Source: Formicarius rufipectus (Eukaryota > Chordata > Aves > Passeriformes > Formicariidae). From it: a DNA stretch of 64,000 nucleotides. Below, piece by piece: positions 35,781-45,570 of this stretch (position 1 is its first letter; each line of letters starts with the position of its first letter). The stretch is from NCBI GenBank assembly GCA_013399695.1, contig VXAU01000197.1, forward strand, positions 1,962,612 to 2,026,611, given 5' to 3'. A program made the translations under genes and the position numbers. The notes under the pieces are model-generated. The model did not search any database, was not told the origin of the DNA, and saw only the letters and a list, made by a program, of their open reading frames with translations.

Positions 35781-38439
35781 TGCAGTGAAGTTGCTTTGGA
35801 GCTGCCTTTGTGCTGGGCCCTCAGATAAAGTGGGAAAAGTAGCAACATCCCCCGTGCTCTTGCCTTTTGGAGCAGGAATGGTCAACAAGGGCAGAAAGGA
35901 GGTAAGAGAAAAATGGGAGGGCAGGGGTTGTACTGGGGCACAGTGCTGGCACCAGTGGCAGTGCCCCGCCTGAGGCTGTGTCAGTGGTGTTTGTGCTCCT
36001 GAGCAGGTTCCTCCCCGAGTGTATCCTCCACTGGGAGAAACGCTTCCAGCCCTGAAATGTGGGGATGTGAAGGGAATACTTTGTGAAGGAACTAAATTAA
36101 GGAGGCACGGATGAGCAGTTCAGCTGTTTTGCCTTGACCCCAGCGGAGAGATTTGAGAGGAAAGTGTGTAAAAATTGCAATTCCTATCCTATATGGATCC
36201 AGCCTGCTTTCTGTAAACATGTGTGCTTGTAACAGCTGGAGAGATGAAGTTTGCAAACATGATACTGAACTTGGATTTGTGGCATGTGCAATCATCTCAA
36301 GATTTTGTCAGTGTTTCTTTGCGGGAACTGCTCACCCCAGACTTTATTGTTTGGTGCTGTGAGCCCGCAGGAAAGGGGCATCTCACATCAGTGCTGTGTG
36401 AGCAAGAGGTGGCATGAGCTAAAATACTAAATTTGAACTTTGCTATTATGGAAATATCAGCAAGTGCTATATAAGTATGGGTACATACAGTGTATCTTGG
36501 TGCAAAGATGTTAAAAGTGGTTTTGCAGGGAAGTCAGAAGACAAGAACGTCACCCTCGATCTTGTGCACTGAATTTGCAAATGAAGCAGCTTCCTCTTTC
36601 CAGCTTTCTTTGTAAGTTGAAGATTGTATGTTTCCTTCAGGAGTTTTACAACCATATAAATCAAGCCTTTCCCAAAGCATGTGTGGCTTAGGGATTTGGA
36701 TTTGCCTCAAATGGATAACTTTATAGTTTGCATTGTAAGTCTATGTTTTTAGAGATTAATGAGTCTCATAGGCTCAGCTATGAGGCTTTAACAGAAAACA
36801 AGTTTGGGTTCATTACTGAACATTTACACCTAGAAATTATAAGCATATTAGATTGCTTTGTATCCAGACAGTGAGTCTGTGAAGCAAATTATTGTTGGAA
36901 AATTTTAAACTGCTTGAATGGAGTATGTACTCCACAATGAATAACTTCATCTGATGAAACTTCTCAAGAAATAAGAGACTTCTTAATAAGTAATTATGAC
37001 TTGGTCATTAGCTGCTGGGTTCACCACTCCTGATCTCGAGTAATAGGGACACGTGCTTTTTAACCAAGAGTTTCAGGAAATCCAGAGTTCATAAAGCAAA
37101 CACATCTGGTGGGTGTGCTTGTGATGGATTTCATACTCCAGCCCAGCTCACTGACATTTGTCTCCAAAGAACATTAATTTCAAAAGCAAGAGTGAGAGCA
37201 TGGCTGAGACAAATTGGTTATCAAATTAGACTGATTACAGATTTTTTCTTTCTTTTGTAACACCCGTTCTGTGAAATTTCCTTCTCTCAGTCTTCAGAGA
37301 AATTCATAATAAAGCTTCAGATCTAAGCCCTGCGAAACCTCTGAATTTATTCAGTTATGCCCCTTCTCAATTTAAGGGAACTGCAGTTTCCTCCTAAAGA
37401 GACCCTTACCTAAGGTGAGGCAGTAGAGCTGCTGGAAACAACTGCACTTCTGAGGCAGGGAGAAAAAGGAGGGATAATCAGCCACCTTGAAATTCCAGGG
37501 CTTTGTCCTTTGGCTTGCTAAACAAGAATTTATTGTAGGACAAAAAGAGAAAGGACTCCTGGCCACAGCCTGTAAGGCTTTTTAACTGATCAAACAGAAG
37601 TTATTTAGGTAGATGAGTGTGTGCACATGTGCCCATGTGAATAGTGCCAGGGATGTCTCTAGGGACTTATGTTGTTGGAAAGAGGGGAAATACAAGATAT
37701 TCATTGCCAAGGTAATGCCAACATTTAGTTGCTTCATGATGGAAAAGAGAAAACATTGCCATGCCCTGTAAAAGGTGCTGTGCCATCCACCTGCCTGTCC
37801 CCTGCAGTACTCAGCTGGAGTTGCCCCCCGAGTCTCCAAATGGTCTCTGTCCAGATACATGGATGGAGGAGAATTCAGTAAGGCCTTAGATAACTGAAAT
37901 ACATGAAAACATGCCACATGTTGTACCAAGTCTGTATGGGGTCTGCTGTGATGTCTTTACGTGTCACTCCAGAGAGAATGGTGTTTTTATTAAGTTTACT
38001 TTATAAAGGATTGACCTTAGTGTCCCAAGGTAACAGCTGCTAAAGCACATGGACTGTCAGGAGTCACTCATTGTTTCCAGTATGTCTCTGAGGCTGAATA
38101 GAGTTGTTTTCTGAGAACAGAGGAGGATGGAAAAGAGAGAAGACAAGGGGGACTGAGTGTGGTACAGCCCTGTGACAACAGCAAATCCTGGAACTGCTCA
38201 GTGTGTGAACTGTCACTGATGCAACACATGCCATCAATAGCACTGACCTTGCACTTTCAGTGCTATTTGCTAATTATTATAATTTAAAAAAAATTTCCAT
38301 ATTCAAAAGAGTCTCTGCTCTGGTATGTCAAACCTGCCAATAAGAAAAGGGAATCTCCCGACTTCATTCTCAGCTTTGCATGTACTTGCCTGTAGCCATA
38401 CACTGTGCAATATTATTATTTTTTTTTTAAAAAGTGACA
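35781..38439. other. Non-coding interval, mostly AT-leaning
   Basis: No gene recognised. A GGAG|GTAAGA donor-like site lies at about 35,900, but the open frame before it matches no family I know. AT-rich sequence runs from 36,700 to 37,060, including AATAAGTAATTATGAC and GTCATTAGC words. Short A/T tracts lie near 38,285 and 38,420. Confidence 0.45.
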
Positions 38440-38680
38440 TGCCATTGCTGCTGCTCGTTCCTGGCCACTGCGGGATTTTGATGAAGCTGAGTTACGACCG
38501 ACCGCAGCTGCAAAATCCCGTCTGGTGTTCGTGATGTGGGGGTGTGGTTCCCGTAATGAATTCAATTAAAGGCTGCGTTGAAACTCAGGGTGCGCAGCAT
38601 CGTCTGTCCCAGCGGCCGCAGCGGTCCCAGCACTGCGGGCTGCTGACTCCGTGCCCTGAGCCGGGGACGGGCCCCTCACC
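38440..38680. promoter_or_regulatory. CpG-rich candidate element containing a long inverted repeat
   Basis: CpG-rich block (TTACGACCGACCGCAGC, TCCCGTAATGAATTC, GTGCGCAGCATCGTC, AGCGGCCGCAGCGG) inside average sequence. AATTCAATTAAAGG sits between two CpG clusters. It contains the stem-loop at 38471-38520, annotated separately. It may be a small CpG island or conserved element. Confidence 0.42.
38471..38520. other. Two-part inverted repeat (potential stem-loop)
   Basis: The outer arms are CGGGATTTTG (38471-38480) and CAAAATCCCG (38511-38520), ten perfect base pairs. The inner arms AGCTG (38485-38489) and CAGCT (38505-38509) add five pairs. They are separated from the outer stem by four bases on one side and one on the other. 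The 15-base terminal loop includes a CGACCGACCG duplication. It is too short and too interrupted for a typical pre-miRNA. It could be a structured RNA motif, a protein-binding palindrome or chance. Confidence 0.7.
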
Positions 38681-41083
38681 TTGTCTGTGGTTGCCTCCAT
38701 CGGGCACCCACCGCTGACTCACCGCAGGGACAGAGGTGTGGGTGAGAGGTCAAAGATGCTGCCTGGAACCAGTGCGGACCATGGGGAGGGTGAGCACAGT
38801 GCTCGGGCCTGCTCGGAGGATGGAGGTGACCTTGTGGGATGGAGAGGATGTTTGGTTTCTCAGCAGTTACAAATGAAGGGAGGGACAGGAAGGGTTTGGG
38901 GGCAGGCAGCAGGTTTGGCTGCAGTAAGTGTTAACTGATGGCAAGATATTCGCCCAGGGAGTCAATTTGGGAGCTGAGATTTTAATTTTTGCCTTTCTAT
39001 TCCTGACCTTTGCTGTAGGGAATTGAACAGAGCACTCATCAGTTCATTCCTCCACGTGCAAGAACAGTTTTCAAAATTTATCCTTAGCTTTTAGGATCTC
39101 TGGGGAGTCCTCACAGCAGTGTTTGAAACAAATCCCTCATGCATAAAATAATCAGGTTTTTCCACTCCCCTTTTGGAAAGCCCCTATCAGTTTCCCACTG
39201 AGCTGGGATGCTCTGCTGAAGGGCTGTGCCCCAGGAGGGAGGGTGAGCAGTGATAACACCATTGTCTTGGGATACCTTGTTCACCTGGTATAGAGGAACT
39301 TCCAGCCTTTAGGGAAAAAAAAAGAAATAAAATTGAGTCCCACTGCTCTGGAGAAATCAGCACAGGGATTTGGCTTTTATGAATAAGAAACTTGCCAGCT
39401 AAAAAATGGTGCCCAGGATACATGCTCACTGTAAAAGTGAAAAAAGAGGGAATGTGTGGCATGTGTACTTATTTTTAAGAAAGCAATAAAGTACCTTCAA
39501 AGAAATGTTTTTAAATGTTCCAAAAAATCCACCAGCTGTTTGCAATTTTGCTCAACTGCTAGAAGGAAAATGCCAGTTGCATAGTACACTGTCATAAGGA
39601 GTTAGCTCCTTCAAATGCCCTTCTGAGTCTTGACATTGGCTTATTCAACAGCCACCTTTGGCTGAAAAATCTCTAACTTGAAAGATCATTTCCCCACCTG
39701 TTACTAAACACCTGAACAACCTTTCACAGTTTAAGTCTCCTCTCCCACAGATGAGCTCAGCCACTATTCCCTGTGCTCAGATTTTCCTGGAATTTTGTCT
39801 CTAACCTAAGTTCCTGGGTGATTTGTTGCAGATCTCTTGATATCTGTCTTGGAACTGTTTTGGTGGATGCAGCTAGATGAAAGATTGCTGTTTTCAAAGA
39901 ATTAGCTCCAGCTGACCCACTGGAAGAGCTCATACTCCCCGTTTTGCTATTTTGCCTCCAGCAGTTTGTTTTATTGCAAGCTCTCAAAAAAATTCTCATC
40001 CCTAAGAAGCATCTCCATTGAGTCAGACAGCAACTGAGCCTCAGCCCAGCTATTATAAACTAAGGCTGTGCTTGCTCACACCGTGGCTCCCCTGGCCCTG
40101 GGAGCCCCCTGCCCCTCTTAGGCCAGCAGTGCCCATGGGCCTGGGGAGCCTGGCTGTGTGCTGGGGCGTGAAAGCAGCAGGGTTTGCCTCGGGGGGAGCT
40201 CTCTCTTGCAGTCAGACAAGCACTGCAGGAGCTGGGCAGGGCTTTGGGCAGAGCCCTGGGACTGAGGTGACCCCACTGCAGCAGTTTTTCCAGTCGATGC
40301 TGTAATGATACACCAGTTGCACAAGAAGTATCGTTAGGAAGACACGATTTCCATCACTCCGTTATGAAACGAGAACAGAGTTGGTTTGGGTTTTTTTTCA
40401 AAAGCTTTTAAGGTAGCTGGATTTGCCAAAGCCTCCTTGTTACAAATTAAAGGGAAGGTTGTGCTGTGGTCTATGATGTTGTGCGTGGAGATCCTGCTCT
40501 TTGCTGGGTCACTTCACCAGCCCACTGACACGAGGAGTTTTGTCTGATGTGATGGTGTTTTAGCAAAGTTGTCCTGCTAAAAACCTTTGGAACACCACTG
40601 TGAGCTGGGGCTGCTGCTTGTAAGAGACTGTCCCTTGGTTGTTGAGGATCGCAGGGATGTCAGTCACTGTGAGCATGATGGATTAGGAGAACTCAGCAGA
40701 CAGTGGTGAGTGTAGGGCTGAAGAGTTGTCCACGGGGTCAGCTGTGCCCCAGGCACACAGCTGGGCTGTCTCAGCCACCAGCAATGCAAGGAAGAGTGTG
40801 CAGGGAATGGTATGGGAGAAGGGCTGGGCCTGGTGTTTGGCAGGGCCATTGCTGAAGAGCAATTCCCAGGGCAGGGCAGCCAATTACAGGCACAGGGGAG
40901 GACTGGAGCTGGATGAGAAGAGTGGCAGAAGCAAATACTCCCCAGCAGAACACACACAGCATCCTGGAGAGGGTGGTGTTGGAGATGGTTTGTTTGCTTG
41001 CTGAGAAGTGGGTGGGCTGTAGGAGTATTCAGTCAACCTAGACTTTGATAAAGGTGTTTTGATAGAAACACACAGACAAACTG
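38681..41083. other. Non-coding interval with one possible element
   Basis: No gene recognised. Bases 40285-40385 keep CpGs in AT-leaning sequence (AGTCGATGCTGTAATGATAC, AGTATCGTTAGGAAGACACG, ACTCCGTTATGAAACGAG) and may be conserved. The rest is of average composition, with short domain-less ORFs. Confidence 0.45.
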
Positions 41084-41100
41084 AAAAAAAAAAAAAAAAA
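41084..41100 (+). repeat. Poly(A) tract (17 A)
   Basis: Uninterrupted A run. It could be a retroposon tail, but no recognisable element body or target-site duplication is seen beside it. Confidence 0.9.
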
Positions 41101-41600
41101 GGTTTATGATGACTGTTTTGTTTGCCTGGGACCTTTTAACTGCTACAATGGAAGCTGCAACTAAGCAAGGCTCCATCCAAACCTGAGTGATGTCATGGGT
41201 GAGGGCTGGTATGTCCCTGGGTTTCATGTCAGTTCTGCTGCTGGCCCCAGGTGACCATGGGCAAACTGCTCTTGTTTTCTGATGTGTTAGGTCTCTGCCA
41301 CAACTCTGGGTCTGCACACTCACTTCAGGGTTTCTAGCCTAAATCTTTTCATGTGAATAAGCAAGATGAAAACAGTTTAATGTGAGCACTTCTCAGTTCA
41401 ACAAATACATTTCTTTCCCCTAGTCTGAATCATAGAGGAAAAAAAATTGTCAGCATTTCAGCTACAAAGGATATACAGCTGATATTATACCTTGTAAAAC
41501 AAGGGGTGCAAAGTAGAGCTGTGTATAACGCTGAGAGGGCAACTCTGCAGCTAAAGTACAATAGATTATCTCAGGCTCGGCACTGAGGACCATCAGTCAT
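41101..41600. other. Non-coding interval, nothing distinct
   Basis: No supportable feature beyond average sequence. Confidence 0.5.
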
Positions 41601-41670
41601 GTGGTTTCCAAGAAACTGAAGATTTAGACAGAGAAGTGACTTGCAGAGAAAAGCTCTATGACTAAATCAG
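41601..41670 (-). repeat. MIR-like SINE core fragment
   Basis: AAGAAACTGAAGATTTAGAC followed by AGAGAAGTGACTTGC and AGCTCTATGACTAAATCAGG follows the word order of a reverse-complement MIR core (GAGGAAACTGAGGC..AGAGAAGTTAAGTGACTTGCCC..AGCTAGTAAGTGG). It is ancient and diverged. Similar word order also occurs in some L2 elements. Confidence 0.45.
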
Positions 41671-42059
41671 GGGAAAAAAGGTGCTTTTACACTGAGATCT
41701 GCTAACTAACATGGCCTGGCCAACACACTTCTAAAAGATACCTTTTTTCCCTTTTCCTAGGGAATCAAATCTGCGTGTTTTATCTAAATTCCTGTCTTGC
41801 CTCTGAAGTTTCCATGAAGGCTAATAAATGAGAAGCGAGATAAAACCAGGTTGTAAGTGGCTGCCTCACAGGATTTTCAGGGCTCTGGGGCCCTTTGGCT
41901 CAGCACCATCTCTCCTTTCCCCTTGCAGAGCCAGGCTGCTCAGTACAGCAGTGCAGGAGAAGGGCTTTTCCCTAAAAAATAATTTGTGTGACAAAATGTG
42001 TTGCAAAGAAAAAAAGCAGCAGAAGAAAGGAGTTTGCTTCGTTGCTTGTTTATTCTTGA
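41671..42059. other. Non-coding interval, nothing distinct
   Basis: No supportable feature. It forms the left flank of the dense element-like cluster that starts near 42,060. Confidence 0.45.
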
Positions 42060-42340
42060 AACACGCTCTGTGCACCTGACACGTTTGCTGGCTTCATTCT
42101 GGATCTAATGCAAGAAATTGGCACAGTCTGACTGCTGTGGTTAATTTTAAATGCAACAAGATCACGCTACGGTTCTTGACACATTTCTAAGAGCAACATC
42201 ATGACACTGTTGACACTGAATGTTCGCTAATGGCATCCGCTGCCAAACTGCGCTGTAAAATGAGCGGGATAACAACAGCAGCATTTAAAAAACTTCATTC
42301 AAGGGAGCATTTAAAATTTTATCAGGTCTAACTGGCATGG
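42060..42340. promoter_or_regulatory. Candidate conserved non-coding element
   Basis: First block of the 42.0-45.6 kb cluster. It keeps CpGs in AT-rich sequence (TGACACGTTTGC, GATCACGCTACGG, AATGTTCGCTAATGGCATCCG, CTGCGCTGTAAAATGAGCGG) and holds TTAATTTTAAATGC and GCTAATGG homeodomain-type words. Two near-repeats of TTGACAC lie at 42177-42183 and 42210-42216. Function is inferred. Confidence 0.4.
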
Positions 42341-42640
42341 TAGATTTGAGATGTGGAGAATATCCAGTTTCCGTTGCTTACTCATAAGCTTCCATGTGCA
42401 AGCCAAGTACAGCCCCATCCCCTGAGGCAGGGAAACCCAGAGGTGCGGCAGCTCAGCGCACATCCCAACATCTGTCCTCGCAGCATGTGGTGTCTGGCTG
42501 GACTAATGCAAGGACCTTGCTCCTTTTTCTTCAGGAGAAAGAAAGGTATTTTTTCTTCTAAAGAAAAGCTTAGTTATTGGGTTACTAATGGTCTTTAAAA
42601 CAGTTGCATAGGTATTTCAGAATGTATCACTTTAGCTTTT
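42341..42640. other. Non-coding spacer in the element cluster
   Basis: Average composition. Nothing recognised. Confidence 0.4.
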
Positions 42641-42900
42641 CAGTCAATAAAATAAAATACAGTAAGATAAGATGAAAATCAAAGTTCTATAAATAAATAT
42701 GGCTGAGTTAATCATTAGCTAATGATCTGTTGGCGAGGATATAAGCAGAAAAGACTTACCCGTTTTCTGTGTGATTGCTGTGAACATTTCTAAGTGTGGG
42801 TGCAGTTATATTTGCTTAAATTTCTTACAAATATAATTTCATTCACACTTTTGCTAATACGAGCTAATTTCCAAAAAAAGTGCTCTTATTTAAATATGCA
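42641..42900. promoter_or_regulatory. Candidate element with 16-bp homeodomain palindrome
   Basis: The perfect palindrome ATCATTAGCTAATGAT lies at 42711-42726. It holds two inverted TAAT/ATTA half-sites, the layout bound by homeodomain dimers. Nearby are CTATAAATAAATATGG, GGCGAGGATATAAG, TTACCCGTTTTC and GCTAATACGAGCTAATTTCC. Strongly element-like, but unaligned. Confidence 0.42.
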
Positions 42901-43480
42901 TACAAAGAAGAAACTGGTGGGTTTTAAAACATGGCCTTAGTTTGGACACTGTAAATCACTCAATTCAGCAGGAGTGGGAATGAGCAGGGATCCTGTGTTT
43001 GGAGATGATGTGAGAAAAGAATCGTAGGGAAAGATACTGTTTTGCACCGATGTTTCAAATCCTGCTCCCTCCCAGCAGGGAACCGTCGTAGAACTAATCA
43101 ACATGTTTGAGTCCCGGTGGGTTTACAGTATCTGTGTATCAATGGAATTTGAAATGAAAGCATTCTGCATGTTGAAATTTTTATTTGGGGGAAAGTTATG
43201 GTTTTTAATTTTTTTTTAAGTGGTTCTACTCACGGAAATAGGGTTTGCAGGACTTTAAGTACTCTGGGGCCAAAGCATAAGAGGAGCAAGGAAATCTGTT
43301 ATTCACTGTACAGTCTGCAGTGGAAATCCTGAGTGGGGCTTTGCTGCACAACCTCAATTCAGTGATGATGATAATAAGTTCCTCCAGTTGTTAAGTATGG
43401 CTAATAAAGTTGAAAAACACATTTTGAAAAATGATTAGGTAGATAATAAAGTATGTCAACTTGAAAATATGCATTCTTCA
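42901..43480. other. Non-coding spacer with scattered CpG
   Basis: AT-rich spacer. Bases 43,020-43,100 keep several CpGs (AATCGTAGGG, GCACCGATG, AACCGTCGTAG) and might also be constrained. No gene or repeat family recognised. Confidence 0.35.
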
Positions 43481-43563
43481 TGTGATGACTAGAGATAGTT
43501 TATCACTTTATGAGTGACACATCCATTTATAAATATTTATTCTCTCCAGTGGTACTGATAAAT
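43481..43563 (+). repeat. Duplicated element, copy A
   Basis: The 83-bp block starts TGTGATGACTAGAGATAG, has the core CATTTATAAATATTTATTCTC (with a 20-base shared run from CCATTTATAA onward), and ends GTACTGATAAAT. It aligns end to end with 44137-44218 at about 84% identity by hand, with one gap. It may be one of two local copies of a regulatory element or of an ancient low-copy repeat. It is AT-rich with no CpG, unlike copy B. Confidence 0.8.
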
Positions 43564-44136
43564 CTTTTGAGCCTATAAGCCCATTGATACACACACAGTA
43601 ATATCATTTGTCTTTCCAATGCATTTTATTTATTATTGACTAATTGCCTGCCAGATTGTAAATATGATAGGGGTGGCATTGTGCTTTGATTAACTGTATG
43701 TTAAAGTACCCAGAGGAATTTAGATCTAGCTCTGAGCAAAGACATCCAAGGCAATAAATTGTATATTTTGAAATCAGCTATGCAGTATGGAGCTGCAGCA
43801 CTAGTTAAACAAGCTGAGCAGAGGCATTTTCCAGAGCAGTTTATTTTGATTAATGGGTTCCCAAAAGCCTCTTGCTGCTGTTTACAATGGATTTGCTGTA
43901 ATATTTACAATAAACTGGGGTAAGTCAAGAGAGTTTTAATGTACTTCGGCAGGTTACTTGCACTTCACAAACCCGGGGCCAGGAGCAGAGGACAAAGTCA
44001 AACGGGTAAATGTTTCGTCCTTCTCTTTTTGGCACTCACAAGGGCTGTTTTCCTTCTCTCTCCTCCTTCACCTCCCCTCTCAGACATTTTCTTAACCAAA
44101 TGTTTAAAACCAGCTTAACACATCTTGAACCATCTA
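43564..44136. promoter_or_regulatory. AT-rich element-like sequence between the two copies
   Basis: The left two thirds are AT-rich with TTTATTTATTATTGAC, TTGATTAACTG, GATTAATGGG and GTAATATTTACAATAAAC words. Bases 43,960-44,020 gain CpGs (ACCCGGGGCC, AACGGGTAAATG, TTTCGTCC). A CTGGG|GTAAGT donor-like site lies at about 43,919 without a recognisable exon before it. Probably part of one long regulatory block (inference). Confidence 0.35.
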
Positions 44137-44218
44137 TGTGATGACTGGAGATAATTTATCACATTAGAGCTGACACGCCATTTATAAATATTTATTCTCC
44201 GCCGTGGCACTGATAAAT
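44137..44218 (+). repeat. Duplicated element, copy B
   Basis: The 82-bp block starts TGTGATGACTGGAGATAATT, shares the CCATTTATAAATATTTATTC run with copy A, and ends CACTGATAAAT. Differences cluster in the middle (TTATGAG against TAGAGCT) and near the right end. Copy B there reads CTCCGCCGTGGCAC, with CpGs that copy A lacks. It abuts the CpG island on its right. Confidence 0.8.
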
Positions 44219-44720
44219 GGGCCGAGCACCGGGGCCGCCGGCAGACGCTCACGGCACTGCTCCCTCTGCCTCGTCCTCCCAGTACAAACCAGTCTGGCAC
44301 CGGCACATCCCGGGCCGGAGGGGAGGGCGGTGGTACCTCTTGCTTGACTCCAAGATCAAAACGCTGCGAACTGGGACATGCACGACCTCCTTAACCCGCT
44401 GCTCTCGGACGGCCCCGTAAATGAAATTCAGCGCTTTCCGTGGCACAAAAAGCTGTCTCAGCAGGAGGTTTGTGATGTGGGCGGCTCCCGACGCCCACCA
44501 CAAACACACCCGCTCTTGCTCCCCGCTTTGGTTCCGTCTCTGGAAGGCACAAAGGACAAATGTTACTGTCCTGCCCCAAACAGCAGCCGCTCTGCGGAGC
44601 CGCCGGGCCGGGCCGCGGCACGGGCCGGGCGCTGTGTCAGTGCCGGCGATGCCCGCAGGCACTGTCAGCCCCAGCGCTCGCCCCCTCTCCCCCAAAAATT
44701 GAGCGAGCTTGTCAGGCCGG
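44217..44720. promoter_or_regulatory. CpG island touching duplicated element copy B
   Basis: About 40 CpGs in under 500 bp by hand count, close to the number expected from base composition and so not depleted. Densest runs are GGGCCGAGCACCGGGGCCGCC without its last base, and GCCGGGCCGGGCCGCGGCAC. Open frames of 148 codons (minus, 44249-44695) and 119 codons (plus, 44378-44737) cross it, but neither has a recognisable domain. It may be a promoter of an unannotated transcript or a regulatory island. Direction is unknown. Confidence 0.6.
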
Positions 44721-44830
44721 AGTTATGCATCGTGTAATTTGACAGAAATACCATTGTAATTAGCACCCGCTAATCACTGTCAGTAACGTTAGTTAGCTAA
44801 TTGTACCTTGGGCGGTAAAAACCAAAGCAA
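44721..44830. promoter_or_regulatory. Candidate element with clustered homeodomain half-sites
   Basis: Within 60 bp: the inverted repeat ATTAGC-accc-GCTAAT (44759-44774), CACTGTCAGTAACG with a TALE-like CTGTCA, and the palindrome TTAGCTAA (44793-44800) in TTAGTTAGCTAATTG. It follows the CpG island directly. Such density is typical of developmental enhancers, though function is inferred. Confidence 0.45.
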
Positions 44831-45120
44831 ACCCAAAGCTCGTATGTCATTTCGCTGAAATAGATGAAATAGCAAAATGTGTGTGTTCTAGGGAGGGATG
44901 TGGCCAGGGAGATGGGGACATGGGCTATTGTCTCCTTTTGAGTCCTGCAGAAACATCTCCCTTGGGAGGACCTTCTCGTAACCAGAACCTGTGGGGTGGT
45001 GTGTGTGTGGTGATCTGTAAGTGGGCAGATGTGGGAAGGGTGAACTTTGGAGGACTGGTGCAAAAAAATCCCCAGAATTAGAGAGCTTCAGAGACAAAAA
45101 TGAAAGCAGGAGCCAGGGAT
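44831..45120. other. Non-coding spacer, nothing distinct
   Basis: Average composition with domain-less short ORFs. Confidence 0.45.
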
Positions 45121-45182
45121 AGCTATTTTACTGATGGATAGACCAAGTTATGGAAGGGTTTGACATTTCCAGCTATAGGAAA
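45121..45182 (-). repeat. Possible MIR-like SINE core fragment
   Basis: TATTTTACTGATGGATAGAC, CAAGTTATGGAAGGGTTTGAC and ATTTCCAGCTATAG roughly follow the reverse-complement MIR order (ATTTTACAGATGGGGAAAC..CGGAGAGGTTAAGTGAC..), in diverged form. Modest similarity. Confidence 0.35.
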
Positions 45183-45198
45183 TCATCTTGTTCAGATT

Positions 45199-45226
45199 TT
45201 TGTTGTTGTTGTTGCTGTTGTTGTTC
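45199..45226. repeat. (GTT)n microsatellite
   Basis: TTGTTGTTGTTGTTGCTGTT followed by GTTGTT. Nine trinucleotide units with one C interruption. Confidence 0.9.
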
Positions 45227-45329
45227 TTAACAGTTATTTCTTTACACTTAAAGAATCAAGGAGTGCCATGACCCAGAGCTGTGCAGCAGCCTTTCCTCCG
45301 TGGATGCAGGATAACCTAGCTCTCTTTGA

Positions 45330-45570
45330 TTTCCATTATGCTTTCCAGTGGATCTGAGATGTAATTAATTAATTGATTTTTGCTGCCAGTCCCCTAATTA
45401 ACACTAAATAAAAATTCATGCCAGGGTTAATAGCTTTAAAGGTTGGAGGCAGGAGCTTCTGGTGCTCAGATCCGTTGCCCATTCAGCAGTGTATTTGGGT
45501 TATATTCCCTGCCATGCTTTTAATTCCTAATCAATTGGAAGTTAATTTTGTTCTTAACAGAAAGGGAGCC
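45330..45570. promoter_or_regulatory. AT-rich candidate element
   Basis: Contains TAATTAATTAATT (45362-45374), CCTAATTAACAC, GGGTTAATAGC, GCTTTTAATTCC and CTAATCAATTGG, dense homeodomain-type words. It forms the right end of the 42.0-45.6 kb cluster. Element status is inferred from composition only. Confidence 0.35.

Noticed and set aside
35764..35910. Possible exon ending at a GGAG|GTAAGA donor
   Set aside because: No acceptor or known protein match, and a single donor-like word is common by chance.
38471..38520. Reading the inverted repeat as a microRNA precursor
   Set aside because: Arms of 10 plus 5 bp with an asymmetric interruption and a total length of 50 nt are short of a typical pre-miRNA, and no known mature sequence was recognised.
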